64,000 nt of DNA from Bradyrhizobium sp. NFR13 (lineage in GTDB: Bacteria > Pseudomonadota > Alphaproteobacteria > Rhizobiales > Xanthobacteraceae). Positions 1 through 8,815 of this stretch are shown one piece after another. A program made the position numbers and the translations under genes. Where the stretch lies: positions 178,501 to 242,500 of the forward strand of contig NZ_FOTP01000008.1 of NCBI RefSeq assembly GCF_900114605.1, written 5' to 3'. Within the stretch, counting starts at the first letter, position 1. Every line of letters starts with the position of its first letter. Under the pieces are notes generated by a model that worked only from the letters and a program-made list of their open reading frames with translations, was not told the origin of the DNA and did no database searches.

Positions 1-464
1 GGCAAGACGCGATCAAGGCGGTGTTTCTCGACCGTGTGAATATCGTAGAGCACTACGATCACGCGGTGCGGAGCCCTTCGTTCGAATTTCAGTTGCCCAG
101 CGTGGTATCACTGAAGTCGTTTGTGAAGCCGACGACGCATCCCGCTTTCACCCGGTTCAACGTCTTCCTGCGCGATCGCTTCTCCTGCCAGTATTGCGGC
201 TCGCATGACGATCTGACCTTCGATCATATCATCCCGCGCTCCAAGGGGGGGCAGACCACCTGGGAGAACGTCGTCGCCGCGTGCTCTCCTTGCAATCTGC
301 GCAAGGGCAACATGACGACTCAGCAGGCGCGCATGTTCCCGCGCCAGACGGCGTTCGCGCCGACGGTGCACCAGTTGCATCGCAACGGCCGGCTGTTTCC
401 GCCGAACTATCTGCATGGCAGCTGGCTGGACTATCTCTACTGGGATACGGAACTGGATCCGTAG
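1..464 (+). CDS. HNH endonuclease, 5' end cut by window
   Basis: The reading frame is open from the first bases, so the true start lies upstream; the internal GTG at base 21 is not a likely start. The visible part carries a complete HNH core: a CxxC knuckle (CQYC), the DHIIPRSKGG motif with the catalytic-type histidine, and a second CxxC (CSPC) followed by N-x-x-KG. This is the compact HNH nuclease common in Rhizobiales, which ends with a conserved aromatic tail (LDYLYWDTELDP). Family members are usually about 185 residues, so some 30 are missing. The biological target is unknown. No defence genes are visible beside it, so a restriction role is not indicated. Confidence 0.85.
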   Translation, partial: QDAIKAVFLDRVNIVEHYDHAVRSPSFEFQLPSVVSLKSFVKPTTHPAFTRFNVFLRDRFSCQYCGSHDDLTFDHIIPRSKGGQTTWENVVAACSPCNLRKGNMTTQQARMFPRQTAFAPTVHQLHRNGRLFPPNYLHGSWLDYLYWDTELDP

Positions 465-872
465 GGGCGGGCGTCGGGCGCTACTGTCGTGGGACTCATT
501 CCTCAACGGCATGTCGAGCGGGCGGATTCTGGTCTAGATGATCGATGTGGTGGCTGGCGGTTGTTCCTTAGGAGTGCCGTGCCCCATGGGTTTCTCCGTC
601 CGAGCCGGAATTGCGGACGCCAGTGAGATCCACGCCTTCATTCTTTGACTGGTCGGCTCATGGCGTTTCGCTGACCAAGTCGTTGATCGCGCGAATGTAG
701 GCTCGTTAGGATTTAGCGGACATGTACATAGCGCGCTCGTACGGACGCGAATGACCCCAACCGGATATCGAAGCACAGCCAGGTCTCGTGCTTTGGCCGG
801 ACAGAACACGCTTATCGCGACAGTCCTGGTGCCGCCCGCGGCAAAATTGCACGTCGAAACGCGCTATAATAC
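465..872. other. intergenic region without a convincing gene
   Basis: Only low-quality frames cross this stretch. Part of it (about 650-800) reads on the minus strand like the degenerate repeated tracts that litter Bradyrhizobium-family intergenic DNA, with several stop codons in any one frame. It separates two genes that converge. I see no promoter, RNA gene or clean terminator in it. Confidence 0.4.
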
Positions 873-1553
873 TTAGCCTGCAACCTGGGAGGCGGCCGAC
901 ATCAGCTCTCGTGGGGTCGGGGCCCCAAACATGCGACGGCCCTCCTCGGGAACTTCGGTAAAGCTCCAGCGCACGATACCCTCCCGATCAAGCAGGAATT
1001 GGCCAAAGAGTTGGCCATGGCCAGTTGCCTTCATGTGCTCGTCGGCTTCGGTCATTTCGTAGCCGTCCTTATTGTTGAGGAGATCAGCCGCGGCCATCGG
1101 ATTCATCGGCTCGGGCAGCTCGCCCGGCATGTCTATTCGCATGGTCATAACAGCGTCCATCCCCATCTTGTGCGGCCACTCGCTTTCGTTCTCCGTGAAC
1201 TCGAGATTGGGTAAGCCAAACGCGCGGTGCGAAACGCGCTCGGGGTCGGACGCGGCGAGCAGATTGGGCAACGGATGATAACGGAAATAGAGCCGCGCAC
1301 GCTCGATCGGCGTGTTGACTACCACCAGACTCTCGACGCCTTTCTCGCGCAAGGCTGGGTCAAGTTGCGCCTGCGCCGCAAGATGGCGCCGGCAGAACGG
1401 GCAATGCAGGCCTCGAAATAAGCCGACCAATACTGGGCTGTGGCCGCGAAAGTCATCAAGCGCGATCTTGCCGTCGCGTGTAATCGCATCCAGCACAATG
1501 TTCGGTGCGCGGTCGCCCGGGTGGAGTAGCCCATCGACATGATGTTCTGACAT
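873..1553 (-). CDS. peroxiredoxin-like (AhpC/TSA family) protein
   Basis: A 226-residue thioredoxin-fold protein. After a short lead it shows the AhpC/TSA pattern (GDRAPN, then LFRGLHCPFCRRH) with a CxxC pair at residues 51 and 54, suggesting a thiol peroxidase or disulfide reductase acting in the cytoplasm; no signal peptide is seen. The ATG at 1553 is chosen over the TTG two codons upstream because the ribosome site GAAGGAGG sits six bases before this ATG and touches the TTG. Only 20 bases separate it from the end of the upstream cyclase gene, so the two are probably one transcript. The substrate is not known. Confidence 0.75.
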   Translation of the reverse strand: MSEHHVDGLLHPGDRAPNIVLDAITRDGKIALDDFRGHSPVLVGLFRGLHCPFCRRHLAAQAQLDPALREKGVESLVVVNTPIERARLYFRYHPLPNLLAASDPERVSHRAFGLPNLEFTENESEWPHKMGMDAVMTMRIDMPGELPEPMNPMAAADLLNNKDGYEMTEADEHMKATGHGQLFGQFLLDREGIVRWSFTEVPEEGRRMFGAPTPRELMSAASQVAG

Positions 1554-1573
1554 GGTCAACCTCCTTCAGTTTG

Positions 1574-4500
1574 CTAATCAAGAAATGGCAGTACGATCAG
1601 AGCTTCAGGATCAAGCCCGTGATGGGCGCAAACATCGTGCGCCAAAGCAAAATACCGCTCGGCCTCAGGCATGTCGCCTCGATCGAGGTTCAGCGTTGCG
1701 AGACCATCATAACATGGAAAGAGCTGCTGTGGCTCGCCCGTTTCGCGCGCCACCTCAATTGCCTCATTGTAGCAGCGGGCCGCAAGTTCCGGTCGGCCAT
1801 GGCATTGATGAATTTGTCCGAGCACAATCAATGGTACAGCGAGATGCTCGCGCTGATCGAGCGCACGGTCAAGTTCGATCGCCTTTTCAGCAGCCGGCAC
1901 GCCTTCGTCGGCACATCTGTCCGTGAAAGTGCAACAAGCGACAGCAAGATTGGCAAGAAGACGCGCCTGAAAGCCGAGATCGCCGATACGGCGCGCGACA
2001 TCAAGGCCGCGCCGGCATACCTCCATGGCTTGTGCCGGATCGACCGTCGTGTAGAGCACACTAAGATTCGTGTAACCGCGACAGGCTGCGTTGAGGAGGC
2101 CAGCGGCTTCGGCGACCGCGACGCTACGTTCCACCTCGCGCACGGCCTCCCGGCTTCGGCCCAGTCGCGCCAGTGCAACTCCTTTGGTATTGAGCGCCTC
2201 TGCAGTAGCGCGAGCCGCCTCAAGCCCGGCTTGAATATCTACGTTCGGTGGCACGGATTGAGCGTAACCCAGCGCATCGTCTGCCCATCTCGCAGCCGCG
2301 GCGTGATCGCCCGTGCGAAACGCGAGGCGGCCGCGCTCTTGCAAGAGATGCGCCCACTCGATCGGCGCGTCCGTTCCTTCAAGCAACGCAGCCGCCTCGG
2401 CGTAATACGCCTCCGCCTTGGTTCGTTTGCCAGCGTCCCACATCAATCGACCAAGTTTGCGCAGTATCCGCGCTGCGGCGGCGCGGTCCCCGGCCGCGCG
2501 ATGAGTCTCCAACACCGTCTTGTAGTGTTCGTCGGCCGTGTCACGCCGCCCAGCAGCTCCACACAGGTCGGCAATTCGCTCGTACAGCACAAGCCGTTCC
2601 GGTCCTTGATCGCCTGCGGTCAACAAGACGGCGAGGGCCTGCTGATAGAGACGGATGGCGTCGTCATTGGCGTAAATCGTACGTGCTCGATCGCCGGCCG
2701 CGCTCAGATAATGCGCGCCCTTCGGCTTGCTCGTGCTGAGGCTGAAATGATGTCCCAGCAGTGAGAGGTCTTCGAGCCGCTCGGGATCACCCCCGCACAA
2801 CCGCTCCAGGGCAGTACCGATCCGCCCATGCATCTCAATACGCCGTTGCAGAAGGAGGTTTTGGTAGATCACATCCTGAAGCAGGGTTTGCGTGAAACGA
2901 TAGGATTGCAGCGAAATCGAGTTCGCACCCGCGATTTCCTCGACGATCTCGGCGTCGCACAGCAGCTCAAGCCCTGCCTCTACTTTTACCGGGTCGGTTG
3001 CCGTGGCACCGAGAAGAGCAGCATCAAAGCGCGGGCCGATGACCGCTGCCTCTTGAGCCAACCGACGCACGTCGTGCGGCAGTCGGTCCACTCGCGCGAG
3101 CAACAAGGCCTGAATGCTCGCCGGGATGTCAGAGGCCGCTTCATCGGACTTGATCTGCCAATGCGAGCCGTCACGCGCTAAAACGCCAGCTTCGATAAGA
3201 CCGCGTATGATTTCTTCAATGAACAGCGGATTACCGCTCGCGCGTTCAAGAATTCGATTGAATAGATCTCCGGAAGATCCACTCCAACCGTGACCGAAGA
3301 ACGCTGCGAGCAGCTTTTGTCCGTCGGCGACGCCAAGGGGGGCCAGCCGCAGTGTTGTATGACTAATTCGACTTGAGTCGAGCTGATCCGTTTCAAGCGT
3401 CGGCCGGTGTGTGAACAATAGCATCAGCCGCCCGCGCTCCAGCCGATCCATCACGAACCGCAGCGCCTCAAGCGACACGGCGTCGGCCCAGTGCAGGTCT
3501 TCGACAATAATCAGGAGGGGCGACAGGGCCAGACGCCGTTCGAAGACGGTGCGGATCGCGAAAAAAATCTGCCGCCGAAGCTGTTCCGGTTCAACGTGTT
3601 GCAGGGCGTCGTCGGGGTCGCCGAGACCAAGAATATAAAAGTAGAGGGGCATCAGCCGCTCGATTTCTTCGGCCGCGAGGCCAAGCTCCGACAACGCTTC
3701 GGTCAGCCTGGCCTGCGCCTCTGCTGCCGAAGCCTTGCGCGCGATGCCGTAGGCGCTGCGCAGCACGGCGGCAAGAGTACCGTAGGATTGCTCACCCAGG
3801 GGCGAGCAAACGGCCCGCCGGACCGCGACGCTCGCGAAGCGGCTCTCTTCGCCAGCGCGGGTGACGAATTCATTCACCAGGCGCGTTTTTCCGATGCCGG
3901 CTTCGCCGACCAGCCGCACCAGCTGACCAGCTCCGTCACACGCCAGATCAAGGCACCCCATCATACGGGCGATCTCTGCGTCGCGTCCTATCAGCGGCGC
4001 GCTAAGGCCCAGTGTTTCGAGTCCTCGTGCCGCGCGCGGTATGTCGAGCGGCCCCCTGAGACGATGTACCAGGACGCTGCCAACCTTGCCGCGAAGCGCA
4101 ACGTCGCCAAGTGATTCATACGAGAACGCATGCCGCGTGAGGCGGTAGGTGAGCGGCCCCACCAGCACTTCGCCCGGGGCTGCCATCGATTGCAATCGCT
4201 GAGCGGTATTCACCGTGTCACCGGTTACTGAATAGGATTTGGCAGCGCCCGCACCGAGTCCCCCCGCAACCACGTGCCCGGTATTGATACCGATATGCAG
4301 CATGAGCGGCGCACCTGCGTATGCCTTCAAATGTTCTCCCAGGTGCGCCGTTCGCTTGATCATGTCGAGAGCCGCGCGGAGTGCCCGCTCAGGGTCGTCT
4401 TCGTGCGCGGCCGGCGCACCAAACAGTGCGAGCAGCGCATCGCCGATGAATTTGTCCACGAAGCCGCCAAAATTTTGCACCGCTGCCGTTAGTTCCTCAA

Positions 4501-4897
4501 ACAATTCGTTCTGAAGTGTCTGCATGACTTCCGGGTCGAGCCGCTCGCTCATCGTGGTAAAGCCACTGAGATCCGCAAACAGCACAGTAACGGTGCGGCG
4601 GTTCGCTTCGGTATCGACCTTGTGGGGTGTCCGCCGAGATGCTCGCTCGATCTCGACAACCGGGCTCGGCGTGAGCGCCGGTCGATCGGGCCCTATCGGA
4701 ATCGCCGGTGGTGACGCCTCCCGTCGGTCGCCGGCATTAGAGGCGTCGTCGACGTGGGCGCCACATTTCGGGCAATACGTAAAATCGGGTGCGCATACAT
4801 AGCCGCAACTGGGGCACGAGTTCGGCTGCTTTGCACCGCACTTCGGGCAGAAAGCAAAGCCGCTCTGGACCTCGAAACCGCAACGGGAGCAGGTCAT
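1574..4897 (-). CDS. class III adenylate/guanylate cyclase with zinc ribbons, AAA ATPase and TPR region
   Basis: A 1107-residue multidomain protein. Residues 3-20 and 28-45 are two zinc-ribbon knuckles (four CxxC pairs). Residues about 98-255 are a class III cyclase domain: FADLSGF with metal-binding Asp109, KFIGDALLALFG with Asp153, and GDTVNTAQRL near the end. A P-loop ATPase follows (GEAGIGKT at 331-338, Walker B near VEDLHWAD) of the STAND/AAA type, and the last 400 residues look like tetratricopeptide repeats. Family proteins are thought to make a cyclic nucleotide in response to signals read by the ATPase/TPR part. Both metal-site aspartates are present, so activity is plausible. Cytosolic; no membrane segment. 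It leads an apparent two-gene transcript with the peroxiredoxin gene. Confidence 0.85.
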   Translation of the reverse strand: MTCSRCGFEVQSGFAFCPKCGAKQPNSCPSCGYVCAPDFTYCPKCGAHVDDASNAGDRREASPPAIPIGPDRPALTPSPVVEIERASRRTPHKVDTEANRRTVTVLFADLSGFTTMSERLDPEVMQTLQNELFEELTAAVQNFGGFVDKFIGDALLALFGAPAAHEDDPERALRAALDMIKRTAHLGEHLKAYAGAPLMLHIGINTGHVVAGGLGAGAAKSYSVTGDTVNTAQRLQSMAAPGEVLVGPLTYRLTRHAFSYESLGDVALRGKVGSVLVHRLRGPLDIPRAARGLETLGLSAPLIGRDAEIARMMGCLDLACDGAGQLVRLVGEAGIGKTRLVNEFVTRAGEESRFASVAVRRAVCSPLGEQSYGTLAAVLRSAYGIARKASAAEAQARLTEALSELGLAAEEIERLMPLYFYILGLGDPDDALQHVEPEQLRRQIFFAIRTVFERRLALSPLLIIVEDLHWADAVSLEALRFVMDRLERGRLMLLFTHRPTLETDQLDSSRISHTTLRLAPLGVADGQKLLAAFFGHGWSGSSGDLFNRILERASGNPLFIEEIIRGLIEAGVLARDGSHWQIKSDEAASDIPASIQALLLARVDRLPHDVRRLAQEAAVIGPRFDAALLGATATDPVKVEAGLELLCDAEIVEEIAGANSISLQSYRFTQTLLQDVIYQNLLLQRRIEMHGRIGTALERLCGGDPERLEDLSLLGHHFSLSTSKPKGAHYLSAAGDRARTIYANDDAIRLYQQALAVLLTAGDQGPERLVLYERIADLCGAAGRRDTADEHYKTVLETHRAAGDRAAAARILRKLGRLMWDAGKRTKAEAYYAEAAALLEGTDAPIEWAHLLQERGRLAFRTGDHAAAARWADDALGYAQSVPPNVDIQAGLEAARATAEALNTKGVALARLGRSREAVREVERSVAVAEAAGLLNAACRGYTNLSVLYTTVDPAQAMEVCRRGLDVARRIGDLGFQARLLANLAVACCTFTDRCADEGVPAAEKAIELDRALDQREHLAVPLIVLGQIHQCHGRPELAARCYNEAIEVARETGEPQQLFPCYDGLATLNLDRGDMPEAERYFALAHDVCAHHGLDPEALIVLPFLD

Positions 4898-5040
4898 GGA
4901 TCAAGACCTCGCGGGAGTCGCGATGGCACGATCTGATCTTGGACCTCACCGAATGGGTCCTAGATCATTGGTAAGATGGCCTCACAGCGTCGGAAGAGCA
5001 AGCGGGGGTTCTAGTATGGAGCCGGGCTACACCAGGATCG

Positions 5041-6018
5041 CTAATCCTGCTTCAGCTCGAGCTTGCGGATGATATCACCCCATTTGGTGATCTCTCCGCG
5101 CACATAGGTCTGGGAGTCGGTCACCGAACCGCCAACGGCCGCGAAGCCGATGCGGTCGAATTGTTCGCGAACACTTGCATCTGCAAGCGTCTTGTTCACG
5201 TCGGCGTTGAGCTTGTCGATGACTGCCTGCGGCGTCTTCGCCGGCACCAGGAATGCCACCCAGGTTGCGTCTTCGTCGTCGCTCAGTCCGAGCTCGCGCG
5301 CGGTCGGGACATCCGGAAGCGATGGCATGCGCTCGCGGCTCGTCACCGCCAGTGCCTTGACCTGTTTGCCCTTCACCAGCTCCATCGCCGCGGGCAAGGC
5401 GACACTGGCCAGAGGCGTGTGACCGCCCATCACCGCATTTAGCGCGGGACCTGCACCCGTGAACGGCGCATGCACGATGTTGGCCTTGGCGTTGAGCTTG
5501 AATATTTTTTCGGCTGACAGATGCGGCGTGGTGCCGACACCGGCAGTGCCATAGGTGAAGTTTTCCTTGGCGGCAGAGGTGATCACCTCGCGCAGGGTCG
5601 ATGCTGTGAGACTAGGCGCGCCGACGATCAGATTGGGCGTGGTCGCCGCGACCACCACGGTCTTGAATTCATCCGGCGAATAGCCGGCCTTTGCCGATAG
5701 GCTCGGATTGACGGCGAATGCGCTTGTTGTCACCAGCACAGTATAGCCATTGGGTTCGGCTCTTGCAGCCGCGGCAGCCGCGATATTGCCACCGGCGCCA
5801 CCACGATTCTCGATCACGACGGGTTCGCGCCACAGGTCGTTCAGTTTCTGTCCGACAATGCGCGCGATGATATCGGCTGGGCCGCCCGGCGCGAAAGCGA
5901 CGAGCAGGCGCACCGGCTGCGCCGGGTAGGGCTGCTGGGCGACGGCGGGACCGATCGCCGTCAGCAGCGCTGCGGTGATGACGACCGCGCTGGATGCGCG
6001 CTTGAAGAAGTGCGTCAT
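5041..6018 (-). CDS. TctC/Bug-family periplasmic solute-binding protein
   Basis: The 325-residue product begins with a Sec signal peptide ending near AVAQQ, followed by YPAQPVRLLVAFAPGGPADIIAR, the hallmark of Bug receptors (tripartite tricarboxylate transporter receptor family). Such proteins bind carboxylates or related small acids in the periplasm. The ATG at 6018 is preceded by GAGGAGG at good spacing; a longer frame upstream runs into the preceding gene and is not used. No TctA/TctB membrane partners are present here, which is common for these orphan receptors. It is the last gene of the GntR-led operon, so it probably captures the substrate of that pathway. Confidence 0.88.
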   Translation of the reverse strand: MTHFFKRASSAVVITAALLTAIGPAVAQQPYPAQPVRLLVAFAPGGPADIIARIVGQKLNDLWREPVVIENRGGAGGNIAAAAAARAEPNGYTVLVTTSAFAVNPSLSAKAGYSPDEFKTVVVAATTPNLIVGAPSLTASTLREVITSAAKENFTYGTAGVGTTPHLSAEKIFKLNAKANIVHAPFTGAGPALNAVMGGHTPLASVALPAAMELVKGKQVKALAVTSRERMPSLPDVPTARELGLSDDEDATWVAFLVPAKTPQAVIDKLNADVNKTLADASVREQFDRIGFAAVGGSVTDSQTYVRGEITKWGDIIRKLELKQD

Positions 6019-6076
6019 GATATTCCTCCTCGATGTTTTTTTCGGGAGGCTTTTGCGCCTCCTCAACGGGCGTGGT

Positions 6077-6973
6077 TCAGAACACCTCGTCCTTGAACCA
6101 CCGGCCCTGCGCCAGCGCGTATTCGGCAATCTCCATACGCGTGCCGATCCAGACATCGTCGCGCTTGCGCGCCAGCTTGATCATGGCGTCGTAGACCCAC
6201 GCACCTGCCGGGCGACCGAACACGTGGGTGTGCGCGGTGACATCGAGCATGAACGGTGCGGCGTCGGCCTGGCTTGCATTGTCGAGGATGGCTCGGAACT
6301 GGTCGATCAGCGTCGCCGGCGCATTGCCGTAGCGGATGCTGTGCGGCAGATCGTTCACGTCCATCGTCAGCGGAATGCCGACGATGCGTTGGTCCGGCGC
6401 ATCTTTCTGCGCGATGATCGAGGGCAGGTCGTCGTCATTGCAGTCGCCGAACCAGACATAGCCTTCCTCGGCGAGCAGCTTGGGCGAAATCAGGCTTCCG
6501 GTGCCACGCGGGCTAATCCATCCCTTCGGACGTTCGCCGGTGACGGCGGCGATGAGGTCACCGGTGCGGCGGATATTGGCGCGCTCACCGGCTTCGTCGA
6601 AATAGACCGGGATGACGTCCATGCCATAGGAATGCGCCACGATCTCGTGGCCAGCGGCATGCAGCTCCTTCAACACGGTCGGGTGGGTTTCGGCCAGCAC
6701 GCCGTTGACCATGATGCTGGTCTTCACATCGTTTGCGGCGGCGATGCGCGTGAGGCGCTGGATGCCGCGCACGGCGCCGTAGCTTGCCCAGGAATGTGCA
6801 TTGGTATCGAAAAAGCCGGGCTGCAACACATTGCCCATCGGCCCGATGCCCGGTGCCTTGCCGGGCGACCAGGCTTCATAGGCCAGGTTGAAGACGATGC
6901 CGACGCGGGCGCCATTCGGCCAGCGAAAGTCCGACGTTGCACGCTGCACGCGGAATGTCCGGGAGTCGCTCAT
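6077..6973 (-). CDS. polysaccharide deacetylase / PuuE-like amidohydrolase
   Basis: A 298-residue NodB-fold protein of the branch related to PuuE allantoinase and cyclic imide hydrolase. Recognisable parts are the N-terminal strand VGIVFNLAYEAW (compare the PuuE-type NYEEG motif), the central AGHEIVAHSYGMD metal-site segment and ISPRGTGS. The branch cleaves C-N or ester bonds in small molecules rather than polysaccharide. No signal peptide is present, so it acts in the cytoplasm. It lies between the hydrolase and the binding-protein gene of the operon, 36 and 58 bases from them. The real substrate cannot be read from the sequence. Confidence 0.78.
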   Translation of the reverse strand: MSDSRTFRVQRATSDFRWPNGARVGIVFNLAYEAWSPGKAPGIGPMGNVLQPGFFDTNAHSWASYGAVRGIQRLTRIAAANDVKTSIMVNGVLAETHPTVLKELHAAGHEIVAHSYGMDVIPVYFDEAGERANIRRTGDLIAAVTGERPKGWISPRGTGSLISPKLLAEEGYVWFGDCNDDDLPSIIAQKDAPDQRIVGIPLTMDVNDLPHSIRYGNAPATLIDQFRAILDNASQADAAPFMLDVTAHTHVFGRPAGAWVYDAMIKLARKRDDVWIGTRMEIAEYALAQGRWFKDEVF

Positions 6974-7009
6974 GTTGTTGTCCTTGTTTTTGGCTCGTGC
7001 GGTGCCGTG

Positions 7010-7909
7010 TCAGGCCACGATGCTGTTGGACAGGATGCCGATGCCTTCGATCTCGGCGGTGACGCGATCTCCCTTGAGCAGGAAGCGCGGCGGCGTCATC
7101 GCATAACCGACCCCGGACGGGGTCCCGGTGGCGATCACGTCTCCGGGCTCCAGCGTGAGGCCGCGTGTCAGATGTTCGATGATGGCCGGGATATCGAAGA
7201 TCATGTGGCTGGTGCGGCTGTCCTGGCGTACCTCGCCATTGACCGTGCTGAAGATCCGAAGGTCGCCAACATTCGGCAGCGCGGACGCATGGACCACAAC
7301 CGGCCCGAACGGGCAGGAGCGGTCGAGGCCCTTGCCTTTGAACCACTGGCCGTAACGGCGTTGCATGTCGCGGCCGGTGATATCGTTGATGATCGAATAG
7401 CCGAACACATGATCGAAGGCGTTCTGCGCGGAAATGTTGCTGCCCGGCTTGCCGATGATGACGGCGAGCTCGACTTCGTAATCGAGCTGTTCGGTGACAT
7501 TGGCATGCTGCGGAATGGTTTCACCTGAAGCGATCACGGCGGTCGGCGGTTTGGTGAAGAATTCCGGCACGCTTGGCAGCGGCGCGGGCGCCTTGCCCTG
7601 CGCGCGCATGCCTTCGTCGATATGGTCCTTGTAATTGCGGCCGACGCAGAAAACGTTCTTCTTCGGCCGCGGGATCGGTGCCATCAGCGTCAGCGATGCC
7701 AGCGCAACAAGGTTCGCGGCATTCGCGGTGGATGCGAGGTCGCGCACGATGGCGAGCCCCGCTTCGCCGGCTTCGGCGAGATCGCCGACATGGCGCGGCG
7801 CGGAGGCCTGGCCTGCACCCGGCCACGCCTTCGTCAGATCGAGAACATTGTCATCGATCACGAGGCCCAGATGGGATCCGTCTGCGGCTGCAAAAGTGAG
7901 GAAGATCAT
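7010..7909 (-). CDS. fumarylacetoacetate hydrolase family protein
   Basis: A 299-residue protein with the FAH fold. The metal-binding residues are visible in DYEVELAVIIGKPG (two glutamates) and in the later GYSIINDITGRDMQ (aspartate). Members hydrolyse C-C bonds in acylpyruvates or act as hydratases or decarboxylases in aromatic and sugar-acid breakdown. The start ATG overlaps the stop of the upstream regulator gene by four bases (ATGA), so translation is probably coupled. Together with the deacetylase and TctC genes it suggests a route for a cyclic or aromatic acid substrate, which is inferred from gene content only. Confidence 0.85.
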   Translation of the reverse strand: MIFLTFAAADGSHLGLVIDDNVLDLTKAWPGAGQASAPRHVGDLAEAGEAGLAIVRDLASTANAANLVALASLTLMAPIPRPKKNVFCVGRNYKDHIDEGMRAQGKAPAPLPSVPEFFTKPPTAVIASGETIPQHANVTEQLDYEVELAVIIGKPGSNISAQNAFDHVFGYSIINDITGRDMQRRYGQWFKGKGLDRSCPFGPVVVHASALPNVGDLRIFSTVNGEVRQDSRTSHMIFDIPAIIEHLTRGLTLEPGDVIATGTPSGVGYAMTPPRFLLKGDRVTAEIEGIGILSNSIVA

Positions 7910-8601
7910 GGTGTGGTCTCATTCTGTTCGGGGAGGTCAAATTCTTTCAGCGATGCAGCTGCCTGGTCGCGCAGCAAACGGACATGCCGTCGCGCGAGCA
8001 TTTCCGCGCCGTCGGGATCGCGCTGTGCGATTGCGTCGATGATGTCGTGATGCTCGTGAAACGACTGCGAGCCGCGATTGAGACGCTCGATGAAGCGCAA
8101 CCCCGCCATTTTCAGATGGCCGAATGAGTCCCATGTCTTGCCGAGCAGGGCGTTGCCGCTCTCTTCGATCATCAGGGCATGAAAGGCCGTGTTGGCAGCG
8201 GCATATTCGGCAGGGCGTGCCAGCGCGCCGGCTTCATCGAAATCGGCAAACACGGCTCGCAGGCGGGGTGCGACATCATTCGCACCGTTGAGGGCGACTT
8301 CGCGTGCTGCCAGACCTTCGAGCATTTCTCGGATCGACAGCCATTCGAGATATTCCGGCAGCGATGTCGGCATCAGCCGTGCGCCGCGGCGCGGGCGAAA
8401 CGTGATCAGCCCTTCCTGCTCGAGCCTGCGCATGGCCTCACGTACGGGCGTCCGGCTGACCCCGAGCTCTGCCGCAAGCTCCTCTTCGCGAAGTCGCAAG
8501 GGGGCCGTGAGGCCGGCCGCACGCACCCCCAGTCGAACTTTCAGGGCCGTATAGACTTCGTCTCTCAGATAGGGCCTGGCGGCGATCGGGCTGGTGCTCA
8601 T
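7906..8601 (-). CDS. GntR-family regulator, FCD (FadR) type
   Basis: A 231-residue regulator with an N-terminal winged helix (EELAAELGVSRTPVREAMRRLEQEGLI) and a C-terminal FCD ligand domain carrying the expected histidines (FHALM, EHHDI, RRHV). FCD domains usually bind small organic acids through a metal. The start is taken at the ATG at 8601; a TTG seven codons upstream lies inside a palindrome and is unlikely. No ribosome site precedes the ATG, and the likely transcript start is only a few bases upstream, so the message may be nearly leaderless. The gene heads the operon and overlaps the next by four bases, which suggests autoregulation with the pathway. Confidence 0.85.
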   Translation of the reverse strand: MSTSPIAARPYLRDEVYTALKVRLGVRAAGLTAPLRLREEELAAELGVSRTPVREAMRRLEQEGLITFRPRRGARLMPTSLPEYLEWLSIREMLEGLAAREVALNGANDVAPRLRAVFADFDEAGALARPAEYAAANTAFHALMIEESGNALLGKTWDSFGHLKMAGLRFIERLNRGSQSFHEHHDIIDAIAQRDPDGAEMLARRHVRLLRDQAAASLKEFDLPEQNETTP

Positions 8602-8603
8602 GA

Positions 8604-8625
8604 ATTTTGTATATGTATACAAAAT
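8604..8625. promoter_or_regulatory. perfect palindrome, probable GntR operator
   Basis: Two 10-base arms (ATTTTGTATA and TATACAAAAT) match perfectly around a 2-base centre. The size and TTGTATA...TATACAA core fit operators of FadR/FCD-type GntR regulators. It lies just before the regulator's start codon. A possible -35 (TTGAAA on the minus strand, 8642-8647) stands 17 bases before it, so the palindrome would cover the -10 and block transcription when bound. The operator role is inferred. Confidence 0.75.
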
Positions 8626-8815
8626 CGAGAAGTCTATGGTATTTCAATGTTGCGTCGCAGCGATTGTGTCGGATGTAACGGATTTCGATAATCGGAACTG
8701 GGGTGACAGATCTCGCCGGCGCGGAGATGGCCGCTTTGCCGTCGTATCAGTATGGTCTCTGGCTTCTTGCTCGGTCCTGGATTGATGGGACCAAACGATC
8801 TGCCCGGAGCTTCCG

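Noticed and set aside
1..464. HNH nuclease as part of a defence system
   Set aside because: No methylase, helicase or other defence gene is visible nearby, and the sequence fits a housekeeping-type HNH protein common in the order.
534..809. 91-codon minus-strand frame in the gap after the HNH gene
   Set aside because: It reads like the degenerate repeated tracts common in intergenic DNA of the family, with no domain.
1505..2764. 419-codon plus-strand frame opposite the cyclase gene
   Set aside because: It shows no domain and lies antisense to the TPR part of a well-supported gene.
5975..7528. 517-codon plus-strand frame across the catabolic operon
   Set aside because: It crosses three real genes on the other strand and has no recognisable domain.
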